Source of the DNA: Cognatitamlana onchidii
Lineage (GTDB): Bacteria > Bacteroidota > Bacteroidia > Flavobacteriales > Flavobacteriaceae
Reading direction: 5' to 3'
Length of the DNA stretch: 64,000 nt
NCBI RefSeq assembly: GCF_004804355.1
Contig: NZ_SRWZ01000001.1
Span: 1-64,000, forward strand
Below, one piece after another: positions 35,482 through 43,880 of the stretch. Below the pieces are notes generated by a model. It saw only the letters and a list, made by a program, of their open reading frames with translations. It made no database searches and was not told the DNA's origin. Position numbers and translations under genes: made by a program. Position 1 is the stretch's first letter. Every line of letters begins with the position of its first letter.

Positions 35482-35892
35482 TTATTTAGCATATAAATAG
35501 CTCTGTAAAATCAAAGTAGCGCTTATCTCATCTATCAATGCTTTATTTTTACGTTGCTTTTTTTTCAACCCACTATCTATCATAGTTTGAAATGCCATTT
35601 TTGAAGTGAATCTTTCATCAATGCGAACCACCGGAATATTTGGAAAGGTCTTTTCCAGTTTTTCAATAAATGGTTTTATATGAGTCTCACTCTCGGATGC
35701 CGTATTATCCATCTGCTTCGGTTCTCCCACAAGAAATAGTTCTACGCGCTCTTTCTGGATATAGTCCACTAAAAACTTTAATAAATCCTTTGTAAGAACA
35801 GTGGTTAATCCAGATGCGATTATTTGCAGCTCATCGGTTACAGCCAAACCTGTTCTTTTCGTTCCAAAATCGATTGCCAGAATACGTCCCAT
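35482..35892 (-). CDS. ruvX: Holliday junction resolvase-like protein YqgF/RuvX
   Basis: 136 residues, RNase H-like fold. Starts MGRILAIDFGTKRTGLAVTD (catalytic first aspartate), then ERVELFLVGEPKQMDNTASE and the conserved VVRIDERFTSKMA, ending near IDEISATLILQSYL. Family roles include anti-termination or pre-16S rRNA processing rather than junction resolution, so the label describes the family. First of three minus-strand genes. Confidence 0.92.
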   Translation of the reverse strand: MGRILAIDFGTKRTGLAVTDELQIIASGLTTVLTKDLLKFLVDYIQKERVELFLVGEPKQMDNTASESETHIKPFIEKLEKTFPNIPVVRIDERFTSKMAFQTMIDSGLKKKQRKNKALIDEISATLILQSYLYAK

Positions 35893-35917
35893 CTATTTTT
35901 TTCGCTAAAATATAATT

Positions 35918-35952
35918 AAAAAAAAGAAAGGCTATCTTTCAGATAACCTTTC
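35918..35952 (-). terminator. Terminator of the small secreted protein
   Basis: GAAAGG-C-TATCT / AGATA-A-CCTTTC (35926-35952, one mismatch, loop TTC). On the minus strand it is followed by a run of T. Confidence 0.8.
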
Positions 35953-35993
35953 AATCAATTTAACCTTAATTATTAATATTTGAACAGAGTTCT

Positions 35994-36278
35994 TTAAGCT
36001 CTTATGGCTTTATTTATTTTTGGAAAAATAAAACTAATATTTCCAACTTTTCTTTTACGATTTAAGTAAATTCTAATATCACTAGTAGTTCTGGAAATAG
36101 TGGATTTTAATTGACTTGCGTCAATTAATAAGGTGTCTTTACTGATAGCAGCACCAACGTTAGTGTCAACAGAAATAGTCTTAGCACTTTCTACGCCATT
36201 AACTTCTTCGGCCTTTTGAGCGTTTGCCAATGAGAATGCTAGCATTAAAACTATTAATAAGGGAAAATTTGTTTTCAT
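35994..36278 (-). CDS. Small secreted protein of unknown function
   Basis: 94 residues with a clear signal peptide (MKTNFPLLIVLMLAFSLANAQ). The mature part is about 73 residues, with a basic C-terminus (RIYLNRKRKVGNI..FPKINKAIRA). No family recognised. It has its own -7 box (36303-36310) and terminator, so it is monocistronic. Confidence 0.7.
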   Translation of the reverse strand: MKTNFPLLIVLMLAFSLANAQKAEEVNGVESAKTISVDTNVGAAISKDTLLIDASQLKSTISRTTSDIRIYLNRKRKVGNISFIFPKINKAIRA

Positions 36279-36302
36279 CTAAATTGCTATTATTTGCTGG
36301 AA

Positions 36303-36310
36303 CAAATATA
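36303..36310 (-). promoter_or_regulatory. -7 box for the small secreted protein
   Basis: The minus strand reads TATATTTG, 25 nt before ATG 36278. Confidence 0.5.
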
Positions 36311-36581
36311 GAACTAGACACACCTTAAGGTGCAAAAAACTAGTTATAAACCTGTAATTTTCGATAACTAGTGGACCAATAAAATTTCATCGACGAATAG
36401 TTTAAGTGCATTTTTTTAACGATTAAAGACATTATTTGCCTCTTTAATCTGATAATAGTTTATTGATTTGGAGACCAAATATGAGTTCTGCTCCATAAAA
36501 ACCTAAATTTTGATTTATAAATTCTTACATAGATCTATTCATTATTGTCACTATTTTTCCTTCATTTTAAATGATAGCTAG
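36311..36581. other. Intergenic region with an inverted repeat
   Basis: No gene seen. GATTAAAG (36421-36428) and CTTTAATC (36442-36449) form a perfect inverted repeat with a 13-nt gap between divergently transcribed genes. No partner identified. Confidence 0.35.
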
Positions 36582-36589
36582 TATATTTG
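36582..36589 (+). promoter_or_regulatory. dapD promoter -7 box
   Basis: TATATTTG; its last base is 19 nt before ATG 36608. The TTG at 36587, a possible longer start, is inside this box. Confidence 0.55.
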
Positions 36590-36607
36590 CTCAAAATTTT
36601 AAAATCG

Positions 36608-37423
36608 ATGACTGAATTACAACAAATCATAGAAAAGGCTTGGAATGACAGAGCACTTTTAGCAGAAGAGCGCACTATTAGTGCCATTATTAATGTGGTG
36701 GATTTACTTGATAAGGGTGAATTAAGAGTGGCTGAACCTATTGAAGGTGGATGGCAAGTCAATGAATGGGTAAAAAAGGCTGTTGTTTTATATTTCCCAA
36801 CTCAAAAAATGGAAACTATTGAAGCTGGTCCTTTAGAATTTCATGATAAAATACCATTAAAAAAGGGCTATGCAGAAAAAGGGATTCGAGTTGTACCTCA
36901 TGCTGTAGCCAGACATGGTGCTTACATTTCTAGTGGAACTATTTTAATGCCTAGTTATGTAAACATTGGTGCCTACGTTGATGAAGGGACCATGGTTGAC
37001 ACCTGGGCTACCGTTGGTAGTTGTGCCCAAATAGGAAAAAATGTTCACCTATCTGGTGGCGTTGGTATTGGTGGCGTTCTGGAACCCTTACAAGCAGCTC
37101 CAGTAGTTATTGAGGATAATGCCTTTATAGGAAGCAGATGTATCGTAGTTGAAGGTGTGCGTGTTGAAACTGAAGCCGTTCTTGGTGCTGGTGTTGTGTT
37201 AACCATGAGTACCAAAATAATTGATGTAACTGGAGATGAGCCGGTAGAATACAAGGGAGTCGTTCCAGCACGTTCGGTAGTTATTCCTGGAAGTTATGCC
37301 AAAGAATTCCCGTCAGGAACTTACAATGTACCCTGTGCTTTAATTATTGGTAAACGTAAAGAAAGTACGAACAAAAAGACATCTTTAAATGATGCTTTAA
37401 GAGAGCATGATGTTGCTGTGTAA
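36608..37423 (+). CDS. dapD: Tetrahydrodipicolinate N-succinyltransferase
   Basis: Lysine/meso-DAP pathway, left-handed beta-helix trimer. 271 residues (MTELQQIIEKAWNDRALL). Hexapeptide-type strands are visible from about 90 to 230, with YVNIGAYVDEGTMVDTWATV, GSCAQIGKNVHLSGGVGIGG and FIGSRCIVVEGVRV. All in the expected order and length. The next gene starts one base after its stop (TAAATG), so they are cotranscribed. Confidence 0.96.
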   Translation: MTELQQIIEKAWNDRALLAEERTISAIINVVDLLDKGELRVAEPIEGGWQVNEWVKKAVVLYFPTQKMETIEAGPLEFHDKIPLKKGYAEKGIRVVPHAVARHGAYISSGTILMPSYVNIGAYVDEGTMVDTWATVGSCAQIGKNVHLSGGVGIGGVLEPLQAAPVVIEDNAFIGSRCIVVEGVRVETEAVLGAGVVLTMSTKIIDVTGDEPVEYKGVVPARSVVIPGSYAKEFPSGTYNVPCALIIGKRKESTNKKTSLNDALREHDVAV

Positions 37424-39286
37424 ATGAAAATCCTTGTTATACAACAAAAAATGATTGGCGACGTGCTTACAAGCAGTGTACTGTTTGAAGCACTTCGCCA
37501 AAAATACCCAAATGCCCAATTAGACTACCTAATCAATGAGCATACCCTACCTGTTGTAGAAAACAACCCCTTTATTGACAATTTTGTGCTATTCACCCAA
37601 AAAGAGGAAGAGAGTAAAATTGCTTTATTAAAATTTGCTTGGAATACAAGAAAAGAACATTATGATGTACTTATCGACGTATATTCTAAGTTAACGAGCT
37701 TTCTCATATGTTTCATATCAGGTGCAAAAACGAAAATCTCTTACTATAAATCTTATTCAAAATCATTATATCATCACAATGTAATTAGAAAAGAAAAAAC
37801 TAGTAGTACAGATAATTTAGCCATTATACATAGATTAGACTTGCTCAAGCCTTTAGGAATAGAGAAAAAAAATATAATTCCTAAAATTTATTTGAGCGAG
37901 AAAGAGTTGGTAAATGCCAAAGCTTACTTAGAGTCTAATAATATAAGTCTGGCTGGCCCCATTTATATGGTAAGCGCATTGGGGAGCAGCGCAAATAAAA
38001 CCTACCCTTTTCAATTTATGGCCGAGGTAATCGATAAGATTGCACAGGAAAAACCTAAAAGCCAAATTCTTTTTAACTATTTACCTCATCAAAAAGAAGA
38101 GGCTATAAGTATTTTTAACTTATGTAAACCAGAAACCCAGGCTTTAATTCATTTGAATGTTTTTGGCAAGAGCTTAAGAAGCTTTTTAGGCATTCTAAAG
38201 TATTGTTCGGCACTTATAGGAAACGAAGGTGGTGCCGCTAATATGGCTAAAGCTCTGCATGTAAGAACCTTTTCCATTTTCTCCCCATGGATAGATAAAG
38301 CTACATGGAATCTTTATGAAAATGAAGATAACATGAGTGTCCACTTAAAAGACTACAAACCGAACCTTTACACGCAACCAGAAAAATTATATAAAGGAGA
38401 GTCCCTGAATTTTTATGAAAAATTCACTCCAGATCTCTTTATAGATAAATTGCATTTGTTTTTAAACACAAACCATGCTTCACCGATAATTAAAGAACCC
38501 AAAGAATTACAACATCCTAAAAGGATAAAGCAACCAAAGGTTTCTGCACTACTTATTACTTATAATGAATCAAAACATATAGATGAGGTCATTGAGAACT
38601 TGAGCTTTGCCGACGAAATTATTGTTGTAGACTCTTACAGTAATGACGGTACTTTAGATAAATTATCGAAATACAAGCATGTAAAAACCATTTGCAGACC
38701 GTTTATAAACTTTGCAGACCAAAGGAATTTTGCGCTTCAACAAGCTACCCATGACTGGATTATTTTTATAGATGCCGATGAGCGTATTTCTAGAAATTTG
38801 CAAAAGGAATTGATTAAGGAAATAAATAAGCCATCTAACTATGTGGCCTTTCAAGTAAAGCGTATCTACTACTTCAAAAATAAAAGAATACGTTTTAGTG
38901 GCTTTCAAACCGATGCTACATACAGAATATTTAAGAAAGACTCTGTTAAATATATCGAGGAAAAAATTGTTCACGAAATGCCCGAGATAAATGGCATGAG
39001 CAAACTATTAAAAAATACGATGCCTCATTATTGCTTTGAAAGTGCCGAACAATACAAATCTAAAATGGAGCATTATGCAACGCTCAAAGCAATCGAACTG
39101 TCAAAAGAAGGTATTAAGCCTAATTTTTTTCATTTTTATTTAAGACCCGCCTATAAATTCATTTTTAACTACATACTTAGACTTGGAATATTGGATGGTA
39201 AAGAAGGTTATTCCATTTGTGTTTTAAGTGCCTATGGCGTCTATTTCAGATATCAAGAACTAAAAAAGCTAAACAAAAAACGCTAG
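37424..39286 (+). CDS. Fused GT9 heptosyltransferase-like and GT2 glycosyltransferase
   Basis: 620 residues in two enzymes. N-terminal about 1-345 is GT9-like (KILVIQQKMIGDVLTSSVLF; LIGNEGGAANMAKALHVRTF), the heptosyltransferase fold. C-terminal about 365-620 is GT2 of the WaaE/LgtF kind (SALLITYNESKHIDEVIENL; IIVVDSYSNDGT; RPFINFADQRNFALQQATHD; FIDADERIS with the DxD). No signal peptide. Together they would add two sugars in LPS core or glycan synthesis. A convergent kinase-like gene ends 10 bp away. Sugar donor and acceptor are not predictable. Confidence 0.88.
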   Translation: MKILVIQQKMIGDVLTSSVLFEALRQKYPNAQLDYLINEHTLPVVENNPFIDNFVLFTQKEEESKIALLKFAWNTRKEHYDVLIDVYSKLTSFLICFISGAKTKISYYKSYSKSLYHHNVIRKEKTSSTDNLAIIHRLDLLKPLGIEKKNIIPKIYLSEKELVNAKAYLESNNISLAGPIYMVSALGSSANKTYPFQFMAEVIDKIAQEKPKSQILFNYLPHQKEEAISIFNLCKPETQALIHLNVFGKSLRSFLGILKYCSALIGNEGGAANMAKALHVRTFSIFSPWIDKATWNLYENEDNMSVHLKDYKPNLYTQPEKLYKGESLNFYEKFTPDLFIDKLHLFLNTNHASPIIKEPKELQHPKRIKQPKVSALLITYNESKHIDEVIENLSFADEIIVVDSYSNDGTLDKLSKYKHVKTICRPFINFADQRNFALQQATHDWIIFIDADERISRNLQKELIKEINKPSNYVAFQVKRIYYFKNKRIRFSGFQTDATYRIFKKDSVKYIEEKIVHEMPEINGMSKLLKNTMPHYCFESAEQYKSKMEHYATLKAIELSKEGIKPNFFHFYLRPAYKFIFNYILRLGILDGKEGYSICVLSAYGVYFRYQELKKLNKKR

Positions 39287-39296
39287 GTAGTCGCTC

Positions 39297-40061
39297 CTAT
39301 CGTTTCCAAAATTTTAGTTTCTTTTTAATTCTTTCTTTACGATGATACTTCTGCTGAAAAGTGCGTGTAGAATCCCACATAAGATTAAAAATTTCATTAT
39401 AATCCTTACCAGAACTTTTGGCATATTCGTCGCTCATTATCTCAACCATCCATTCATATATGGTCAGGCGTGAAAAATTCTTAATTCTAGTTTCGAAATC
39501 AAGCGATTTAAATACCATTCTATTTAAATCTACCAAATAAAACTTGTAATCACCGTCATTAATCTGTATTAACGTATTGCCAGGAGAGTGGTCTAAAAAC
39601 AATATGCCTTTTTCATGTAGCTGAAACGTAAACCTAGTAAATGCCCTTAAAATAGACTCATGGTCTGGATAATTTAAATCCGTTAACAACTCTCTGAATG
39701 TTAAATCACATTCCAATTGCTCGCTAATATAGTAACTGTTTTTAAACACAAACAAAGACGTAAATTCATAATAACCGATTGGTTGAGGCGTTCCAACCCC
39801 TAAACGCGTAAGTTTATTTGCATATTCATAAGACCGCTGAGCCTTGCTTTTTCTAAAGAATCTATAGGCTAGACGATTAACCATATTTGGAATCTTGAAT
39901 GACTTAACATTTATAGTCAAATCATCAAGTTGAAATAGTTTTAAAGCATTTCTGTCTTGGTTTCCAAACGCTTCTCCTTTTGAGTCAAAATGATTTATAA
40001 TATCATCAAAAAACGGTGTATTTGATTCAAAATCTTTATGGATTTTTTTGTTTCTTTTCAC
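39297..40061 (-). CDS. LPS-kinase-like protein (KdkA/InaA type)
   Basis: 254 residues with a GTG start at 40061 (MKRNKKIHKDFESNTPFF). Eukaryotic-like kinase fold: RSYEYANKLTRLGVGTPQPIG (lobe region), YISEQLECDLTFRELL (hinge), catalytic loop FLDHSPGNTLI (about 156-166) and a DFG-like VDLNRM (about 180). These are marks of lipopolysaccharide/Kdo kinases. Next to the GT9-GT2 fusion it fits LPS core phosphorylation. No ATG in frame; the upstream codons contain no better start. Confidence 0.78.
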   Translation of the reverse strand: MKRNKKIHKDFESNTPFFDDIINHFDSKGEAFGNQDRNALKLFQLDDLTINVKSFKIPNMVNRLAYRFFRKSKAQRSYEYANKLTRLGVGTPQPIGYYEFTSLFVFKNSYYISEQLECDLTFRELLTDLNYPDHESILRAFTRFTFQLHEKGILFLDHSPGNTLIQINDGDYKFYLVDLNRMVFKSLDFETRIKNFSRLTIYEWMVEIMSDEYAKSSGKDYNEIFNLMWDSTRTFQQKYHRKERIKKKLKFWKR

Positions 40062-40402
40062 TAAAATTGAAGTCTTATATAGCTGCGCAATTCAGCAGTA
40101 CCACTAAATAATAGTGGTCGATTAGTTTTTAAAATGTTTACTGGTTGTGCAATAATAGGAAAATATAGAAAACTTATCATTTTATACCTAATTATTTTAA
40201 CGAAATTCAGTTGCAACTAAGTTTAAGGGTTCAGTCCAGATTTCAATACTTACTTTAATTTGTCAAAATCCGCATCATTAGCATATAAATAAATCAGTAC
40301 TTAAGTTAAAATTAGTAGAGTATATCGTAAATTTGCAAAACAAAAAACATCATAAGAACCAGTAAAAATTGGGACTATGACATGTTTAAAAACATTGCTG
40401 TT
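40062..40402. other. Intergenic region before cca
   Basis: Holds the unmapped promoter of the kinase-like gene and a plus-strand TAAATTTG (-7 consensus) at 40328-40335 with no good -33. I see no gene or strong hairpin. Confidence 0.35.
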
Positions 40403-40410
40403 TAGGTTTG
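40403..40410 (+). promoter_or_regulatory. cca operon promoter -7 box
   Basis: TAGGTTTG; its final base is 19 nt before ATG 40429. The longer TTG start (40408) is inside it. Confidence 0.5.
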
Positions 40411-40428
40411 TTACCTCTAATTTTACAA

Positions 40429-41853
40429 ATGAATTACAAAGAAGCTTTAACGCACCCTATATTTAATATCATATCAGAATCGGCAGATCAACTGCAGTTA
40501 GATAGTTATGTTATTGGTGGCTATGTCCGGGATTTTGTTTTAAAAAGAGAAAATGCAAAAGATATCGATATTGTAGCCATTGGAGACGGTATTAAGCTAG
40601 CGCAGCAAGTTGCCAAAAACCTACCTTTCAAAACCAAAGTACAAGTATTTAAAACATATGGTACTGCCATGCTAAGATATGATGGTATCGAAGTGGAGTT
40701 TGTAGGTGCACGAAAAGAATCCTATACTGAAGATAGCCGCAACCCAGCTATAGAAAATGGAACTCTAGAAGACGATCAAAACCGACGAGATTTTACCATT
40801 AATGCCCTAGCACTTAACCTAAATAAGAAATATTTTGGTGATTTACTAGATCCCTTTAATGGTCTTGAAGATTTAAAGAGTAAGATAATAAAAACGCCGT
40901 TAAACCCCGATATTACATATAGCGACGACCCCCTACGTATGCTTCGTGCTATTAGGTTTGCGACGCAATTAAACTTTACCATAGAGGCAGAATCGCTTAA
41001 GTCTATTACAAAAAACAGTGATCGTATTAAAATAATTTCTAAAGAGCGTATCATTACAGAAATCAATAAAATACTAGAAAGTAAAACCCCTTCTTTGGGT
41101 TTTTTACTTCTAGAAAAAACTGGATTACTAAAGTTTATTCTCCCTGAATTGACAGCTCTTAAAGGTGTTGATGATATAGAAGGGCAACGCCACAAAGACA
41201 ACTTTTACCATACGCTAGAAGTTGTTGATAATATCTCTGAACATACCGATAATTTGTGGCTAAGATGGGCTGCGTTATTGCATGACATAGGCAAGGCTCC
41301 CACAAAAAAGTTTAACAAAAAAATAGGATGGACGTTTCATGGACATGAGTTTGAAGGTTCCAAAATGGTATACCGCCTGTTTAAAAGGTTAAAAATGCCT
41401 TTGAATGATAAAATGAAGTTCGTTCAAAAAATGGTTTTGATGAGCTCAAGACCTATAGTACTGGCACAAGATTTAGTTACAGACTCGGCAGTAAGACGCT
41501 TGGTTTTTGATGCTGGCGAGCATGTCGATGATTTAATGACCTTATGCGAAGCCGACATTACCACAAAAAACCCTAAAAAGTTTAAGAAGTACCATAACAA
41601 CTTTAAAATTGTAAGGGATAAGATTATTGAGGTTGAAGAACGAGATCATATCAAGAATTTTCAACCACCAATTTCAGGAGAAGAAATTATGCAAACCTTT
41701 AATTTGAAACCATCCCGAGAAATTGGTCAAATAAAGGAATATATAAAAGAATCTATTTTAGAAGGGTTAATTCCGAACAGTTATGACGATGCTTTTAAAC
41801 TTATGATTAAAAAAGGAAAAGAACTTGGACTAAGTCCTAATTCAGAGTTATGA
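40429..41853 (+). CDS. cca: CCA tRNA nucleotidyltransferase (HD-domain)
   Basis: 474 residues from ATG 40429 (MNYKEALTHPIFNIIS). Polymerase head: SYVIGGYVRDFVL, DIDIVAIGDG (metal DxD) and RDFTINALALNL; second head YSDDPLRMLRAIRFATQL; HD metal domain LRWAALLHDIGKAPT (about 277-290). It builds or repairs tRNA 3' CCA, needed since the two tRNA genes here lack CCA. First of cca-GNAT-ctaA. Confidence 0.94.
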   Translation: MNYKEALTHPIFNIISESADQLQLDSYVIGGYVRDFVLKRENAKDIDIVAIGDGIKLAQQVAKNLPFKTKVQVFKTYGTAMLRYDGIEVEFVGARKESYTEDSRNPAIENGTLEDDQNRRDFTINALALNLNKKYFGDLLDPFNGLEDLKSKIIKTPLNPDITYSDDPLRMLRAIRFATQLNFTIEAESLKSITKNSDRIKIISKERIITEINKILESKTPSLGFLLLEKTGLLKFILPELTALKGVDDIEGQRHKDNFYHTLEVVDNISEHTDNLWLRWAALLHDIGKAPTKKFNKKIGWTFHGHEFEGSKMVYRLFKRLKMPLNDKMKFVQKMVLMSSRPIVLAQDLVTDSAVRRLVFDAGEHVDDLMTLCEADITTKNPKKFKKYHNNFKIVRDKIIEVEERDHIKNFQPPISGEEIMQTFNLKPSREIGQIKEYIKESILEGLIPNSYDDAFKLMIKKGKELGLSPNSEL

Positions 41854-42299
41854 TTAAGGCTTTAAGAACCAACTCTCAAAATCAAGATTTTGTTAATCTT
41901 GTCTCCCAATTAAATGCTTATTTAAAAACGGTTGACGGGGAAGAACATGAGTTTTATAACCAATACAATAACATTGATATTTTAAAACATGTTGTTGTTG
42001 TATACTATCAAAACAAAGCTGTAGGGTGCGGCGCCTTCAAACCATTTAATGATGAAACTGTTGAAATTAAGAGAATGTACACTGACCCAGAGTATAGAAA
42101 GCTTGGGGTGGCTGCTAGTGTCTTGGTTCACTTAGAAACTTGGGCAAAAGAAGAAGGCTTTAAGGCATGTGTTTTAGAGACTGGAAAAAGACAAACTGAA
42201 GCTGTTTCTTTTTACAAAAAAATGAATTATCAATGTATACCAAATTATGGGCAGTATATAGGTATATCCAATAGCATTTGTTTTAAAAAGATTTTGTAA
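41850..42299 (+). CDS. GNAT-family N-acetyltransferase
   Basis: 149 residues. Acetyl-CoA-binding region with EIKRMYTDPEYRKLGVAASVL (the R/Q-x-x-G-x-A element, about 72-92) and LETGKRQTEAVSFYKKMNYQ. Substrate unknown. Its ATG overlaps the cca stop as ATGA, so translation is coupled. Confidence 0.88.
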   Translation: MIKALRTNSQNQDFVNLVSQLNAYLKTVDGEEHEFYNQYNNIDILKHVVVVYYQNKAVGCGAFKPFNDETVEIKRMYTDPEYRKLGVAASVLVHLETWAKEEGFKACVLETGKRQTEAVSFYKKMNYQCIPNYGQYIGISNSICFKKIL

Positions 42300-42303
42300 T
42301 AAC

Positions 42304-43320
42304 ATGAGAAAAGATAGTAAAAAAGTAATTTATTGGTTGTTAACAGGATGTTTATTGATATTTATAATGGTGGTAGTTGGAGGTATTACAAGGCTGACGC
42401 ACTCTGGTTTATCAATTTCAAACTACAAACTCATTTCTGGAACCATTCCGCCAATGAACGATACCGAGTGGAATGCAGCTTTCGATTTGTACAAACAGTA
42501 TCCCGAATATCAAAAACTTAACAATCAATTTACATTACAAGACTTTAAAGACATCTATTTTTGGGAATGGCTCCATCGTGTTATTGGTAGGTTCATAGGA
42601 TTGGTTTTTTTACTGCCATTTTTATATTTTTTATTTACGAAACAAATTTCTAAAACAACCACAAAAAAGGCTATTGTACTTTTATGTATGGGCGCCTTTC
42701 AAGGTTTTTTAGGTTGGTACATGGTAAAAAGTGGACTAGTCGATAATCCAGACGTTAGTCATTACAGGTTGGCTGCCCACTTAACTACGGCATTTTTAAC
42801 ATTTGCCTACACACTTTGGGTGGCTTTAGATATTATATTTCCGGAAAAGAAGAAGATAAGCGTCCCTTTAAGAAACTTTATTAGAGTTGGTTTCATTGTA
42901 TTGATAATCCAAATAGTTTATGGTGCCTTTGTTGCAGGATTAGATGCAGGTTTCATTCATAATCATTGGCCTATGATGAGTGAGGGAAAGTTCATGCACC
43001 AAACGGTTTACATTGAACAGACGCCTCTTTATAGAAACTTTATTGAAGGCAAAAGTGGCGTTCAATTTATTCATAGAATAATGGCTTTCTTTGTGGTAGG
43101 TTTTATTATCGCTATCTATATAAAAGCAAAAAACACAGACCTGTCCTCGTATCAAAACAAAGGCATACTATGGCTATTGTATTTAGTTGGTTTTCAATTT
43201 ATTTTAGGAGTATTTACCATATTGTTGCAAGTACCTGTTTGGTTAGGAGTTGCGCACCAAGTAGGGGCTTTTTTCCTTCTAAGCGCCATGACATTCACCC
43301 TACATCGTTTTACGAAATAA
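42304..43320 (+). CDS. ctaA: Heme A synthase (COX15/CtaA type)
   Basis: 338 residues, about eight transmembrane helices. Conserved GGITRLTHSGLSISNYKLIS (about 26-45), WEWLHRVIGRFIGLVF (heme histidine, about 89) and FIHRIMAFFVVGF (second half), plus VAHQVGAFFLL near the end. Oxidises heme O to heme A for cytochrome oxidases, implying aerobic respiration. Four bp after the GNAT gene. Confidence 0.93.
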   Translation: MRKDSKKVIYWLLTGCLLIFIMVVVGGITRLTHSGLSISNYKLISGTIPPMNDTEWNAAFDLYKQYPEYQKLNNQFTLQDFKDIYFWEWLHRVIGRFIGLVFLLPFLYFLFTKQISKTTTKKAIVLLCMGAFQGFLGWYMVKSGLVDNPDVSHYRLAAHLTTAFLTFAYTLWVALDIIFPEKKKISVPLRNFIRVGFIVLIIQIVYGAFVAGLDAGFIHNHWPMMSEGKFMHQTVYIEQTPLYRNFIEGKSGVQFIHRIMAFFVVGFIIAIYIKAKNTDLSSYQNKGILWLLYLVGFQFILGVFTILLQVPVWLGVAHQVGAFFLLSAMTFTLHRFTK

Positions 43321-43331
43321 GATAAAAAAGT

Positions 43332-43339
43332 TACCTTTG
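43332..43339 (+). promoter_or_regulatory. -7 box before the PRiA4-like gene
   Basis: TACCTTTG, 21 nt before ATG 43360. Confidence 0.5.
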
Positions 43340-43359
43340 CCAATATATTTATTTCATAA

Positions 43360-43875
43360 ATGATCTACAGATTTAGAGTTATTTTAGATAATGACACCGA
43401 GGAAGATATTTTTCGAGATTTAGAAATTCGAGAAACAGACTCTCTTGAAGACTTACATAATATCATCACACAATCCTTTGGGTTTGATGGCACTGAAATG
43501 GCTTCTTTTTACGTTAGTAATGACCAATGGGAACAAGGGGAAGAAATTTCGTTATTTGATTTGAGTGAAGATGCCTCTGCTCGTTTAATGAACGAAACCT
43601 CTCTAGATAGTATTGTTCATGAGGCTCAAACCAAGCTCATTTACATTTACGATTTTTTAAGTATGTGGACCTTCTATGTTGAGCTAGCTGAAATAGCCGA
43701 AGAAACAGAGGGTCATGATTATCCTAATCTTATGTTTGTTCAAGGTCAGGTGCCCGATAATGCTCCAGAGAAGTTATTTAAGTCGGATACAGATGATGAC
43801 TTCAGTAGCGAATTTGAAGACGATTTAGACACCAACGACTATGATCATTTAGACTTTGATGAAAACTGGAATTAA
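43360..43875 (+). CDS. PRiA4 ORF-3-like protein (IS1096 passenger family)
   Basis: 171 residues. Fold-typical IYRFRVILDNDTEEDIFRDL, ETDSLEDLHNIITQSFGFDG, ASFYVSNDQWEQGEEISL and a middle with IYIYDFLSMWTFYVEL; the C-terminus is a run of acidic residues (DTDDDFSSEFEDDL). The family (PF07929 from memory) has no known activity. No transposase or inverted repeat accompanies it, so it is probably an ordinary chromosomal gene despite the mobile-element label. Confidence 0.8.
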   Translation: MIYRFRVILDNDTEEDIFRDLEIRETDSLEDLHNIITQSFGFDGTEMASFYVSNDQWEQGEEISLFDLSEDASARLMNETSLDSIVHEAQTKLIYIYDFLSMWTFYVELAEIAEETEGHDYPNLMFVQGQVPDNAPEKLFKSDTDDDFSSEFEDDLDTNDYDHLDFDENWN

Positions 43876-43880
43876 GCACT

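Noticed and set aside
40377-40468. Small reading frame overlapping the start of cca
   Set aside because: Out of frame with cca, no Shine-Dalgarno, weak residue content; looks accidental.
43360-43875. Mobile element suggested by the IS1096-passenger family name
   Set aside because: No transposase, terminal inverted repeat or target duplication is visible; the family is common on chromosomes.
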